Of a DNA stretch of 64,000 nt, positions 35,501 through 47,500 are shown one piece after another. The translations under genes and the position numbers were made by a program. Each line of letters starts with the position of its first letter. Positions within the stretch are counted from its first letter, which is position 1. This stretch comes from Castor canadensis (taxonomy: Eukaryota > Chordata > Mammalia > Rodentia > Castoridae), in contig NC_133400.1 in NCBI RefSeq assembly GCF_047511655.1, positions 6,654,001 to 6,718,000 on the forward strand, written 5' to 3'. The notes beneath the pieces were generated by a model. The model made no database searches, had not been told where the DNA came from, and was given only the letters and a program-made list of their open reading frames with translations.

Positions 35501-38500
35501 TTGTCTTCCCCTTGTCCACGATGGATGTGCCCACGTTAAGAACATTTCCAGCCTCGTCATAGTGAGGGTGTGCTGTTGCCAGGTTGACAGCCACATATTT
35601 ACGATAATCAACCTGCAAAGTATGACAGGCACCGCGTATTATTATTATTATTATTTTGGTGGTACTAGAGTTTGAACTCAGAACCCTGTGCTTGCTAGGC
35701 AGGTGCTCTACCACCTAAGCTCTGCCTTAGCCTTTTTTGCTTTATTTATTTTTCAGGAAGGTCTTGTTTTTTCATTGTTGTTTGTTTGTTTGTTTTTTGA
35801 CCCGGGCCACATTCAGACCATGATCCACCTACCTATGGCTTCCTATGCAGCTGGATGACAGGAATGATTACGAAGCCTGGTTTGTTGGTTGAGATGGGGT
35901 CTGCACAGGCTGGTCTTGAACCGCTACTCTCCCAGTCTTTGCCTCCCCAGAAGCTAGTATTATAGGCATGAACCTCCATGTCTGGCCTACAGTCACCTGG
36001 TTTTAAAAGGGGGGAAGGGTGAAATCCCATGAATACCTGACTGAATCTAGGTCTAGAGAGATAATGGATATTTTCACACAACTCCTGATTGGAAAATAAG
36101 AAAATATCTACTCTGGTTACCTGATGTAACTTGGAATTGGGAGGGGCTTTTATACAAATAGGTTGCAGAAGAATTAGTGAGCCTGTGTGCTTTTTGTGGC
36201 TGCTGTTCCTATCGTGGCCCTGTTGGTGTCCTCAGCATGGAGACAGGATGAAGCCTCTGAGCAAAGACCTGGCCTTCCACCTAGTCTCTGCCTCTGCTCC
36301 ATGTCATTCTGGTTAAGTCATTTAAATGCTCCCTTTTGTACTGCACAGAGCCACAGCTCTCCAGGCCTCCCATAGTGTTAGCCTAGTTACAAAGCCATTT
36401 GGTCAAAGCAAAACTCCACTAACAAGCTGAATAGTGACCCCTGATCTGAACAGGCCACAATGATAGAACAATGGGCAACAGGAGACCAACTGTCCGCCTT
36501 TCCTCCCCTAGCAGAGCACAGCCACCAGGCAAGAGTTGGGCAGGGCCCCTTCCCACCTGGTGTTTCCTTGTTTGTGGAAAGCAGGCCTTGGTTGGAGGTG
36601 GACATCATTTCCCAGATAAGAAAAGCACTCCCTTCAGTAGACTTTTCAAATGCCTTGCAAAGACATTGTGGCTTTGAAACTGACTCTATTGATTTTCACA
36701 AGAACATTGACTTGGTTCTTCCCAGGACATTTGTTTGTGCCCTTGCTCTCTGCTTAATGTCTCCCTCTGCAGGTCATTACAGGTAGAACCCCTCTGTCCC
36801 AAGAACTATGGACTTGATTATTAGTTGAGCTGTCTTCCAAAAGGACAGGCGGAAGTCCTAACCCCTGGTATTTGTGAATGTGACCTAATTTGGCAACAGA
36901 GACACCAATCAAGTTGTACATATTGTCAAGTTAGGATGAGGTCACACTGCCCGAGAGTGGGGTCCAATCCAATGACTCATGTGCGTTTATGAAAGGTGGG
37001 AATTTGAACACACAGACTCACAAGGAGAATGCCATATGACAATGTAGGCAGAGATTGGAGCAATATGTCTACAAGCTGAGGAACACTAAGGATTGCTGGC
37101 AACTGGAGGGATCTGGAGGAGACAAGGAAGGACTCTCCCCTAAAGCCTTCAAAGAGGGTCTGGCCCTGCAAACATCTTGATTTTAAACTCTGTCCTCCAT
37201 AACTGTGAGACAGTAGATAATGGGACAGTCACGCATCACTTAATGATGGGGACAGGTTCTGGGAGAATTTGTCATTGTGTAAACATCATAGAGTGGACAT
37301 ACACAAACTAAGATCGCTACAATTGAGGCAGGCTAGAAGTAGGAAGAGTTTGGGGCTCATGAAGGTTGCCTGGGGATGGACCAGACCACCCTCACCTGGC
37401 TGGGAACCGCCTGTGCCCCTCCCCACTCGCTCATTATTGGGTGGGAACCTCTTGAGCCTGCCCTCCCATGGGGTAGCATAGGTTTTAAAGGCACCTGAAA
37501 AAGAAAAGCACGCTCTCTGCCGGCTGACTCCACCTGCACCCACTGTGTCCTCTGCTTCTTCTTCCCTTTCCTCACCTGGAAGAATGGGTGACTCCCCTTT
37601 TCTCAATAAGGTTATCCTACCTCACCCCATGCATGTGGTCTGCTTGGATTTTTCCATTTGGGGCACAAAAACCAGGATCTTCTGGTCACAGAAAGCACCA
37701 GTGCCATTAACATTTGTGGGGAGCTGGCCAGGAGAAACTGATCAGTGAGATCCCAAAATGCTATCTTTGCAAATCTTGATTTTAACCCATCTTTCTCTGT
37801 TCTCTGGCGCCACACCTCACCGCCAATGCTTCAGAACCAAACACCACCTCGGCTTGGGTGGTAGGGGACCCTCACGCTAGGTCATTCACCCAATACTCAG
37901 GGCTCGTTTGGAATCCCAGTGTAGACAGACTGCACCCTGATTGACAGGACTCAGGAGCTCCCGCCAGCGCCCCAAGGCACAGGGTCCATCTCCTGGGGCT
38001 GATCACATTAAAAGCTAGCTGCCCCTTCCCCAACCCTCCTTCCCTAACTCTTAATCTCCTCCCCCTGTCCTTTACTTCCCTGTGGTGTGGGAGATCCTAC
38101 TCCAAGACTGCAAGGTCCCTAACCCACCACATGGTGGGTTTACAAATTAGAAATGCACCCGCCCCGCCCCGCCCCGTTTGGTCTGGGCTGTGCCTCCTTC
38201 CATCTTTCTATTCTTTTCTTTCTCCCCCTAAGTGGCGGTTTTAAAACAATAAATGGGAGGCACGCCTCCATCAGTCCATGAGGTGACAGGTTTTTTTTTT
38301 AAGGGAAAAAAAAAAAGCCTGCCCTGGGAAAGCATGGCCGCTCAAAAAATGGAGGAGGGAGCCGTGTGGACAGGGAACAAACTGCTACCTGTGGGGTGGG
38401 AGGCTTGCATGCCCCTTGCAGTCACCCCCCCCCCCGTGGAGGGGACATAAAACTACAGGTTTTACACCTGTCAGGAAACCCAATAGCGGGAAAGGGATCA

Positions 38501-41500
38501 GAGCCTTGCTGCCCCATCCCGAGCACAGCGTCCCTCCCAGCCACTGCTGGCGCCTAGGGACAGCCATGCACACAGGGCTTCCTGGGACACCCCTTGGGGG
38601 GTACATGCAGCGTGGCTCAGCTGTGTGGCTTCCCTGCTGGCCACTCAAGGTAACCATACCCGCGGTTCCTGAGGTCAGCCCATGGCTTCCTAGATGGCCA
38701 GTTGAGAGCCGCATGGACAGTCACTTGTGACTTTTTCTCCATCCGCTGCCTTGAGGTGGACAGAAGTCCTGCCTCTGGAGGGCTGGAGTGGGCTGCCTCC
38801 GACTCAGGACCCCCCAAAACGCCTACTGCAGCTGGCACAGAGCCACCCCCCCCACCACCACCTGACGACCAGCACCATTTGGCAAGGTCTCCGGCTGTGG
38901 CTGTAGAGTGCGACCCTCCAGTCCCTCCCCTTGGATCTACCTGCTGCACAGACCCTGCCCCGCTTCTCAGCGTGGGCTGGAAGCCCTGCCTAGCCAGCCA
39001 CAGAGCAACCTGCACGCATGCTTGGGCCCTGCATGGGCTGGCAGCCTCTGTCCAGCAGCCTCCAGCTGAGAGGCTCCCACTGCCTGAGCTGGCTGAGAGA
39101 GGAAATGCAAAGTCAGGGCAGCTCCACTGCTGGTGGGGAAGCCAGGGGAGCTCAGGACATCAGGGACAAGGTGGATGAGGTACCACTTCTAGTGACCAAG
39201 GTCCCATGCCTAACCAAACTGCCTTCTCCCTATCTGCAACTTTCTCTGTCTTCTTTCTCTGACCCACTCTCTTACCTGCCTACCTGTCTATCTTAGCCAA
39301 AAATTCTCAATTCCATTCAAAGATAAAATCTGAGTTAACATATAGGTTGCATCTGTGTAGCTGTGGTGTTAATTATTGCTGTCCTTAAATGTTAAACACA
39401 TTTAAACTCTTTAAATCATGTTTTCTAAAATTAGGAACAGTTCCATTTAAGGATTTAACGTTGGTCACCCATAAAGTATATCTATAATAAAAACATTGTA
39501 AGTTATTTAAAATTCAGCTACTCTAGAGTAAAAGCAAAAATAAAAAGAAAAATTTATTAATACAATGTTATCTTTTTACACCAAAATATAGTGCTAATTA
39601 ATGCTGTCCATCATAATTATTATTCTAAAATGCTATATACAATAAGTCTTTAAAAACATTCTCACCTTAACTTTCTCTGCTGATAAAATTAGGCTTACAG
39701 TCAAGAGGTTAAAGAAAATGGGTTTTTATATGTGAACATTTTAAATAGACAATTTAATTAGAGGTTTTATTCTTAACAATCATTTTGTTTTAAAATTAAT
39801 AAAATTTTCTTCTCCATAGCTCAAAGTAGTATGCCAAATTCTAAACTTGTTTAAGGTCCTTTCCAAACTGTAGCTCTGTAATTGGCTGGCTTCTACAGGG
39901 TTTGAATTTTTGGCTTTCTAGGTAATAACAAACCCCATTTATAAGAAAATCCAGGATCTAATTATAAACACCTGTAGTAAACTGGACACTAACAAAAGCT
40001 TTTAAATCCCACCTCAGCTTGCTTCGATTTAATCTGGTCTTTTCATTAGCACGCCTAACTCATGGACACCTGTCTCTCGGGGGAGATGTCTTTATTCCTA
40101 TAACAGACTGCTGTTTTGAGCCTGTACATGTACCATGTCTTTGTGTTCCATTTGAGAGACCCTTTGGCGAGACCCTATGGTCACAGGAAGTGCCACCATA
40201 AAGGAGCTGCCATGTCCAGAGCCATCCTGACACTCCCTAGGGATAGGAAACTCATGGGTGATGCCATCTTGCCTTAGTCTAGGAAAATGATAACTACCTT
40301 GTGGTTAAAATTCCCTAGATTAATATGATTTTCGTACATGTTTTTACTGCACTCATAACATAAATTTTAACATAAGAGAACTTATGTTAAAGATTGGTTG
40401 TAAACTACTTAGGAATCTAGCTGACTAATCTAAAAATAATGACAAAGAAATGGTTTAAGAGTGCACTCTTCATGTGATTGTTTTGTGTGTCCTTGTGTGT
40501 ATTTTCTGTATGTCTTTGTCGCCTATCAGTTGTGGCCACTTAACTTTTACTTTCCTGAAAACATTACGCACGTTTATATTCTTTGGCATGTCTAGCTTGC
40601 AACATCTATGTGTCTGTGTGTGTTTAGGTGTCTTTAGGATGGTTCTTAAGCTACTTTTCTAAAGTTAATGTGCACAACTGTCTCAAAGGTTATCTAAAGT
40701 TCTAACCCCAATCAGGCCTAATTATTCTCTGCCTTAGGACTAAAGAAAATTTTATAAACAGTAATCTCAATCTGTTTTATTCTACCATGAGTGTAATTTA
40801 CATTTCTCTTTTATAATTAGGTTTAATACCCATGTGTCCTCATAAAATGCAATTATTAAAAGATGGTTTAATTTAATTTTCTTCCTAAGTCTTTTAAGTT
40901 ACAAGGTTACTAAGAGCACTATTTATTTAAAAAAGTGTTATCTAAATTCAGGTTTTTACAAAGTTTATTTCAATATACGAATTAAGGTCTTAAAACTTAA
41001 AAGTTTATAATTTAAAATTTGACTAAAAGTTTTCTAAGGTTAAAATTTAAGGAACCAATATGTATTTAAAAATGAGTCTCTGTTTTATCAAAATACCAAT
41101 CAAGATCTTTTGGGTGCTGTAGATGAATACAAAATTTTACCCAAACCAAACAAAAACTCACCCTCCAGGTATGGTAAATATGCTTAACCCCTTATCTTGT
41201 TTCTGTATCTAATTATTTGAGACATTAATCTTAATTGGCTTATTATTAAAAAATTATACATGTTCTCCCATTTCAGATATGAAAACTGACCACAAGCAAT
41301 GGGTTTCTACCAGCCAGGCTTACTTTGCTACAATTTGGATTCTGTACTGGTCATAATAGCTCTGGTGTTTTAATAGCTGGGTCAACATTCAGGATCAACA
41401 TCCCATCAACATCCTTGTGCTGGGGTGGATGAGGTGGCCCTTAGGAGAACAGTTGACTCAGAAACCAGGGTACCCTGCCATTCACTTGCTAAACAGAGGT

Positions 41501-44500
41501 GTGATGCTAACAGGTTGAAGGGACCTGTGCTGAGGCTTTCAGAAGGTTCAGGAAGGACACTTTGAGAATCTAGAAAGTTGTCATTTTTCTCTCTCCAAAA
41601 GGCAACTGTCCACCTCCCCTTTCCTCTCTCTCAGTCACCAGCCAGCACAGGAAATTCCATTCAGGAGCCCTTGTGCAGGGGTGGAGGGGTGAATGGATTC
41701 TCCCCCTCTCCTTTCCTTCTCCTTCTTTCCACCAGCCAGCATAGGGAAACCCAACATATTCCCTTGGATGTGTCCTTAAGTGTTGGGACATGCTTTGATC
41801 CTGCTTAACCAAAATAAGATGCCTAGTTCTTTTCATAGTCCATTTAAGATCATTTACTATTCTTTACATCCTGCTTAAATTCATCTCATGCCAGACACAG
41901 AAACCTAAGGTATTTTTACAATAACACTAAGAAACTAAGTTTAAACCAAGTAAAAATTCCTTAAATGGTTCTAATACTCCTAGTGTCTTATACATGTATC
42001 TAAATGTCATAAAATCATTTATAGAGTTAAAAGTGTATACATGTAAGCAGCTATAGTTCTTTTATCTAAGGTACCTTCTAATAAGGTCTTTGACATTTCT
42101 GCTCTTTATGACAAATGCTAAAAGTTCTAGCATTTAGGTCTGACATCTGTTTGTCAGCTAAACATTGGTTTACCTGATGTCTGTTCATCAGATGAACATT
42201 GGTTTATCTGACATTGACTAAATAAACACTATTGTATATATAATATATAATTGAATATCAAAACAGGGGCTACTTGAAATTATTAACACTGCCTTCCCTT
42301 AACCATTGAAAAATTTAGGGTTTTTAACTGTCTGCACTGTATTGACAGTACTACAATCACCAACTTGTTACTTTACCTAACCAAAATTCAAGGTTTAAAT
42401 TGCAGTTAACCATGGTTACTTTGAGTTTTGTTATTACAATCCTGATCCTTCAAGGACACTCAAAGGCAAGTCCATAAAAGTGACTCTGACAAGTGCTTAT
42501 CTATCAACCAGGATAGACATTCTTAAGTATTGGTGTAGTTTCATATTTTCCTTGTAAAACTGTGTAACTGTTACCTACACATTCCCTATGGGACAAGCAA
42601 TTAGATTCATCAAGCCCAGCCTAAGAGCCACTTTTTAAAAAAAAAAAATCTCTTTGTTGCTTAATTTGGCCAAAAAGGTCGAATTGGCACCGACCTCTGA
42701 TCTATTCAAATCTCCCTCCTACGTGGGACACAATCTGACTTTCTGGACTTTCCAGGGGAGCACTTCTGCACCGAGGGACCAGAACTGTCAAATTGGCAAA
42801 ATCTTCAGAGTTGACTGTTTAGAGAAACAGTTTAAGAGGATGTAACCCCTGAGTGGTCAGCCACCCAAGACAGTTCAAAAGGACTGCACAAATGAGGGAA
42901 CTTCACCAAATCCAGATGGAGGCAGTTATTTTAAAAAGGGGCTCTTATGCACGTGCTCTAATATTTAAGTCTTTTGGGCTTTCAGCAAAAGGCATGTCTT
43001 TGGCCAAGGCCTTCTATTTAAACAAAGGCAATGTAACTTTCAATGGTGTCTGACTTCTGCTTAGGGACATTGTGAGCTTTCTTTCTGTACAGAACTGACT
43101 CATTGATGTTTACTCTCTAATTGGTTTAACACCTGGTTCCTGGTACACCTGGCCCCTAATGTAGCCAGTCTTTAACTACAGTCCAAATTACAGGGCCATC
43201 TAAGAGTTAAAAATAGCTACAGGTATAAACACCTATAGGTAAAGAAACATAAAACTACCTGTCACTTTTCAAAATTACTTTGTCCTTCCTGCCACAACTG
43301 GCAGGACTCCCTTCTGATGCTCCTATCAGTGTGAAATGGTCAGGTCATGCCTTCTAAATCAGATTATCTCTTCCACAATAAAAGCCTTTAAGACCCAAAT
43401 CATGAGGCAACAAGGCTATCCGGGTTTACAAACGAATGAGAGCTCCATGAGCAACCTTAATGATGCCAGACAATAATTCAGACACCTGTGTCCAAATGAG
43501 CCCCAAGGGAAAGAAACAGGAGAGACAATTTCCCTTTATAAGTTGGGTCTGCTGTCCCTTGTCAGCTTGAAGCAGATACTGAAGATAGATTGTCCCCCTT
43601 CAGCAACGTCCCCAAAAAAGATTTTTTTTTTTTTGTGGAATATTGTCTCTCAGGGGGAGTTTGAGGTAGGCTAGAAGTAGGAAAAGTTTGGGGCTCATGA
43701 AGGTTGCCTGGGGATGGGCCAGACCACCCTCACCTGGCTGGGAACCGCCTGTGCCCCTCCCCACTTGCTCATTATTGGGTGGGAACCTCCTGAGCCTGCC
43801 CTCCCATGGGGTAGCATAGGTTTTAAAGGCACCTGAAAAAGAAAAGCACGCTCTCTGCCGGCTGACTCCACCTGCACCCACTGTGTCCTCTGCTGCTTCT
43901 TTCCTTTCCTCACCTGGAAGAACAGGTGACTCCTCTTTTCTTAATAAGGTTATCCTACCTCACCCCATGCATGTGCTCTGTATGCTTGGATCTTTCCCTT
44001 CAGAGCACAAGAACCAGGATCTTCTGATCACAAACTGCACCATTAACACAATTTTACAAAATGATGTAATCCTCGGGACCACCGCTGTTTATGCATGGTT
44101 GTGTGGCACAAGATGAGAATAATCAATCCTGCCCACAAGGAGCTTAGAATTTCGTACTAAGTGTGGAGCTAGGGGCAGCCAAGGATCGAATGCCATCAGA
44201 GAAGGAGCCTATCCAGTGAGCATCTTGTGGGCAACTAGACTTCCCCGTGGGTTCCTTTCTTGGGTCAGGAATGGATGCTGACTGGAGGTTTGCAATACCT
44301 TTTCCAGGGTCTCCAGGGTCTGTGGGTTGATTTTCCGGATATAATTGGTCTCTGTGGTTGCATAGAAGTCTTCTCCACACTTCATGATGTTGATGAGGCA
44401 GTTGTCTGTGAAGTCAGGGATGGTGTGGGACAAGTAGGAGAAAGCTCTAGGAGAAAAACAAGTCAGGGTCAATGACTCTCCATCCAGTTGCAAGCTCTGC

Positions 44501-47500
44501 CCTAGATGGCTTTGTTTCCTAGCATTTAAAACATATCACTTCAACCTCAGGAGATAAAGGACCAGGTTCTCAATCTGGAGGACTCATATCAGGCTCCCCA
44601 AAGATACCATCATGTGCAGTCAGCAGAGAATTGAGACACAGGGAAAACATAACTGCCAATACATCCCTCATGACTCTAAAAACCCAAAGGTCTTCACTAC
44701 CAGAGCCAGAGAGAGCCGGTGGGTTGTTCCAAGTATTTCCAATAGCTCTACAGATATCATACACACACCCATAACAGCCCCAAAGCCAAGCAAAACAGCT
44801 AATCCCTGCTTTGATGGGAATGTGAGTCCATAAAGGTTATCTTATATTTGTCCAGGGAATTAGTTGTTTTTTAAAAAGGAAAACAAATTAGTATTAAGAA
44901 CTCATGTTCGTTTGATCAGAAGGCAAACTCAAAGCAGGAAGAAAGGAAACGGAAGGGGTTTATTGGTGCAATTGCCAAATACTGAATCCAGGTAGTGAGT
45001 AGTGCTCCCCCTACTGGCAGAAGGTGTAACTGCAAGGATACTCTGCAGATTGCAGTTTTAAATTCTTTCCTTTTCCTTTCCTGGCTCCGCCCTTCCTGCG
45101 AATGCAGGTTCAGTGTTTGCCCTGTGCCAGGGAGAGACGATGTCAGCTCTGGAAAAGAAGCAATCTTTTATCTTTGGCCAGTATACCCTGAACCCTTTCA
45201 TACCTCCTCCCAGATCTGAAGAGGATCAGAAAAGAAACACTATGCCAGGCATATATATCAGCTACTCTGGAGACAGAGATTTCGGTGGTTCAAGGCCAGC
45301 CCAGGGAAAATGTTAGGGAGACTCCATTTCGACAAAAAAGCTGGGTGTGGTGGCCCATGCCTGTGATCCCAGTTATGCAGGAGGCATAGGTAGAGTCTCG
45401 ATCTGAGGTTGGCCCTGGGCAAAAATCGGGAGGCCTTTATCTGAAAACAAACAAACAAAAAAGAGCTGGGGTAATGGCTCAATTGGCCTAACCCTAAGTT
45501 CAACCCCAGTAGTAGGGAAAAAATAAGGGAAAAAAGAAGATACTGACAACAGGCCTGATATCCGGCCAAGCATTTAATTGCTGACCATGTGATATGTATG
45601 CGTGTCATAATCCAGATGACTTAAAATGAGCACACCTTGTCATCATTTGTCAGTTTCCACCTCCCTTACCTATGTGTGAAGATTTCTTAATGCCTGGACA
45701 AGCAAAAGTATATTTCTTCCTGTTTTTTAAACACTGACTACAGCATGTTATGTGTTCTTTGGGTTTTTTACTTCTTTTTTGGGGCGCTGGGTAGAGTTTT
45801 CCTTTTTCACTTAACAAAATGTCTTTCCATACAGCACCCAGAGAGCATCCTAATTCCTTTTATTTACTTTTCTTAGTTTTTTACTTTTATTATTTTGCAG
45901 TACTGAGGATTGATTGCAGGGCCTCACACTTGCTAAGCAAGGGCTGCCTCGCTTTTTCAGCATGACATTTTCTTGTTCAGTTTTACTCTTATTTATTTGA
46001 TCACTCCTCTGTTGGTGACCATTTCAGTTTCTTGTTATGACAAATGACACAGCTGGGGATCACTTTGTACATTTGTTATTTCTGACATGAACGAGTATAT
46101 CTCTGGACCAGAGGGAATGTACATTTGTCATTTCAATGGATAATTGCAAACTCCTCCTCCACCACCATGAGGAAGTGTCTATTAATTTGCCAAATACTCT
46201 TAACGTCTGCCACTATCAGCGATTGAGAATCACATGTTGTCTATGGTCACAGGCCTGTCAGAGTTTTTATCCACACCGAAGACAATGGCCACAGGAGCTA
46301 AGGTGGCTGTTTGACATCGAGGATGTCAAAGTGCCCAAGACTCAGTCAGATTCAGTGTGGGCAGTTACTTGGCAAAGATGTTTTTGCAGGGGTCCGGGTA
46401 GGCCATCGTTCCAAACTCTGACACCACGATCCTGTTCGCTTCAATGTTGGCATTGTAGGTGTCACTCCTGAGGTATTTGCTCCTATAATAGACCTCACCT
46501 GAAAGAGAAAAGGCAGGTTCGTCTCTGGCTGGCACTTTTCCAGAGTTTTAAAATCACTGTCAGCCATTCTAAGGGTTTTCCTGGGATCAGAGGTGGGTTA
46601 GCTCACCAGGATGCGAGCGCCTGATACAGCAAGCATTTGAAGCATGATCTCACACACATCCTCTCCCTTGAGACTCACGGCAATACGGCACGGTAGATAG
46701 GCCTGACTGAGCTCTGTTTCCATGTGAGTTAACTGAGGCTTAGAAATAGTCATCTGGCCTGGCATTGCCTGGCCAATGGCAATCCCTTCCACCATGTTTG
46801 CATCCCACCAGGGAAGGGGCACACCTGGAGGACTGACCTGGAAGGCTGCATGTTCCCTCTGGCCCCCTTCAGTGCTGGGCACCCTCACCTTCACTTGATA
46901 TCTACGACAACCAGATGACCCAACTGTCAACCCTGTATTCCAAATGAGGGTCAGAACTGTGCCCGTTACCTAATTCAGCCACACCCTGGAGCAGCTCTAA
47001 CTCATCCAATACAAGCATCATGATCAACCTGACAATACACCAGATGGTTCTAGAGTATATTGGTTTCCTATGGCTGCTCTAATAAGTTGCCAGAATCTTC
47101 GTGGTTTAAAACAAGACACTTGTTTTCTTACAGTTTGGGAAGATACCATCTGAAATGGCTGTTCTAGTGCTAAAGTCAAGGTGTTGGTGGAGTTAGTTCC
47201 TGCTGGAGGCTCTGAGGGGAATCCATTCCTTGTGCTTTTAGCTTCTAGAGCTGCTCACACTCCTTGGCTTGTGACTGCATCTCTCTGACTTCTGCTTCTG
47301 TCATCAAAACTCCTGTGACTTGGGCTCTTCTACCTCCCTCTACTAAAGACTGCTGTGATTCCATTCGGTCCACTGGATAACCCAGGGTGTTCTCCCCATC
47401 TCAAGAGTCTTAACCTAATCACACTTGCAAAGTCTCTTTTACCATGTAGAGTAACAGGTTCTTCCCAGGGAGAAAAGGGAGAAATGGGAGGGAAAGAGAC

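Larger units (their letters stand above)
37324..44048 (+). mobile_element. 6.7-kb LTR retroelement (ERV-like), no coding capacity seen
   Basis: Two direct LTRs (37324-37712 and 43662-44048), each starting TG and ending CA, bounded by a 4-bp duplication CAAT. A 4-bp duplication is usual for gammaretrovirus-like (class I) elements. Directly after the 5' LTR, TT then TGTGGGGAGCTGGCCAGGA resembles a degraded tRNA-Pro-type primer site, and CAGGGGGAG precedes the 3' LTR like a short polypurine tract; both fit plus orientation. The interior has no frame that looks like gag, protease, reverse transcriptase, integrase or env. 37.7-39.3 kb is GC-rich; 39.3-43.6 kb is strikingly AT-rich. It may be a non-autonomous, VL30-like element or a strongly decayed provirus. 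Confidence 0.88.
35613..44298 (-). other. BCO1: BCO1 intron 4 (8.7 kb, mostly a retroelement)
   Basis: Contains a composite SINE, a MaLR LTR, and a Tigger-like remnant split by a 6.7-kb LTR retroelement. Without that element the intron would be about 2 kb. Confidence 0.93.
44447..46368 (-). other. BCO1: BCO1 intron 3
   Basis: 1.9 kb with a long composite SINE (45236-45540) and a short SINE (45875-45965). The remainder is unremarkable. Confidence 0.92.

Noticed and set aside
38702..39178. gag-like gene in the LTR element
   Set aside because: Proline-rich frame without a major homology region or CCHC motif; better explained by GC-rich composition.
43600..43881. Minus-strand protein duplicated at 37286-37606 and 43600-43881
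   Set aside because: The similarity is simply the two LTR copies read in the same frame; not a gene pair.
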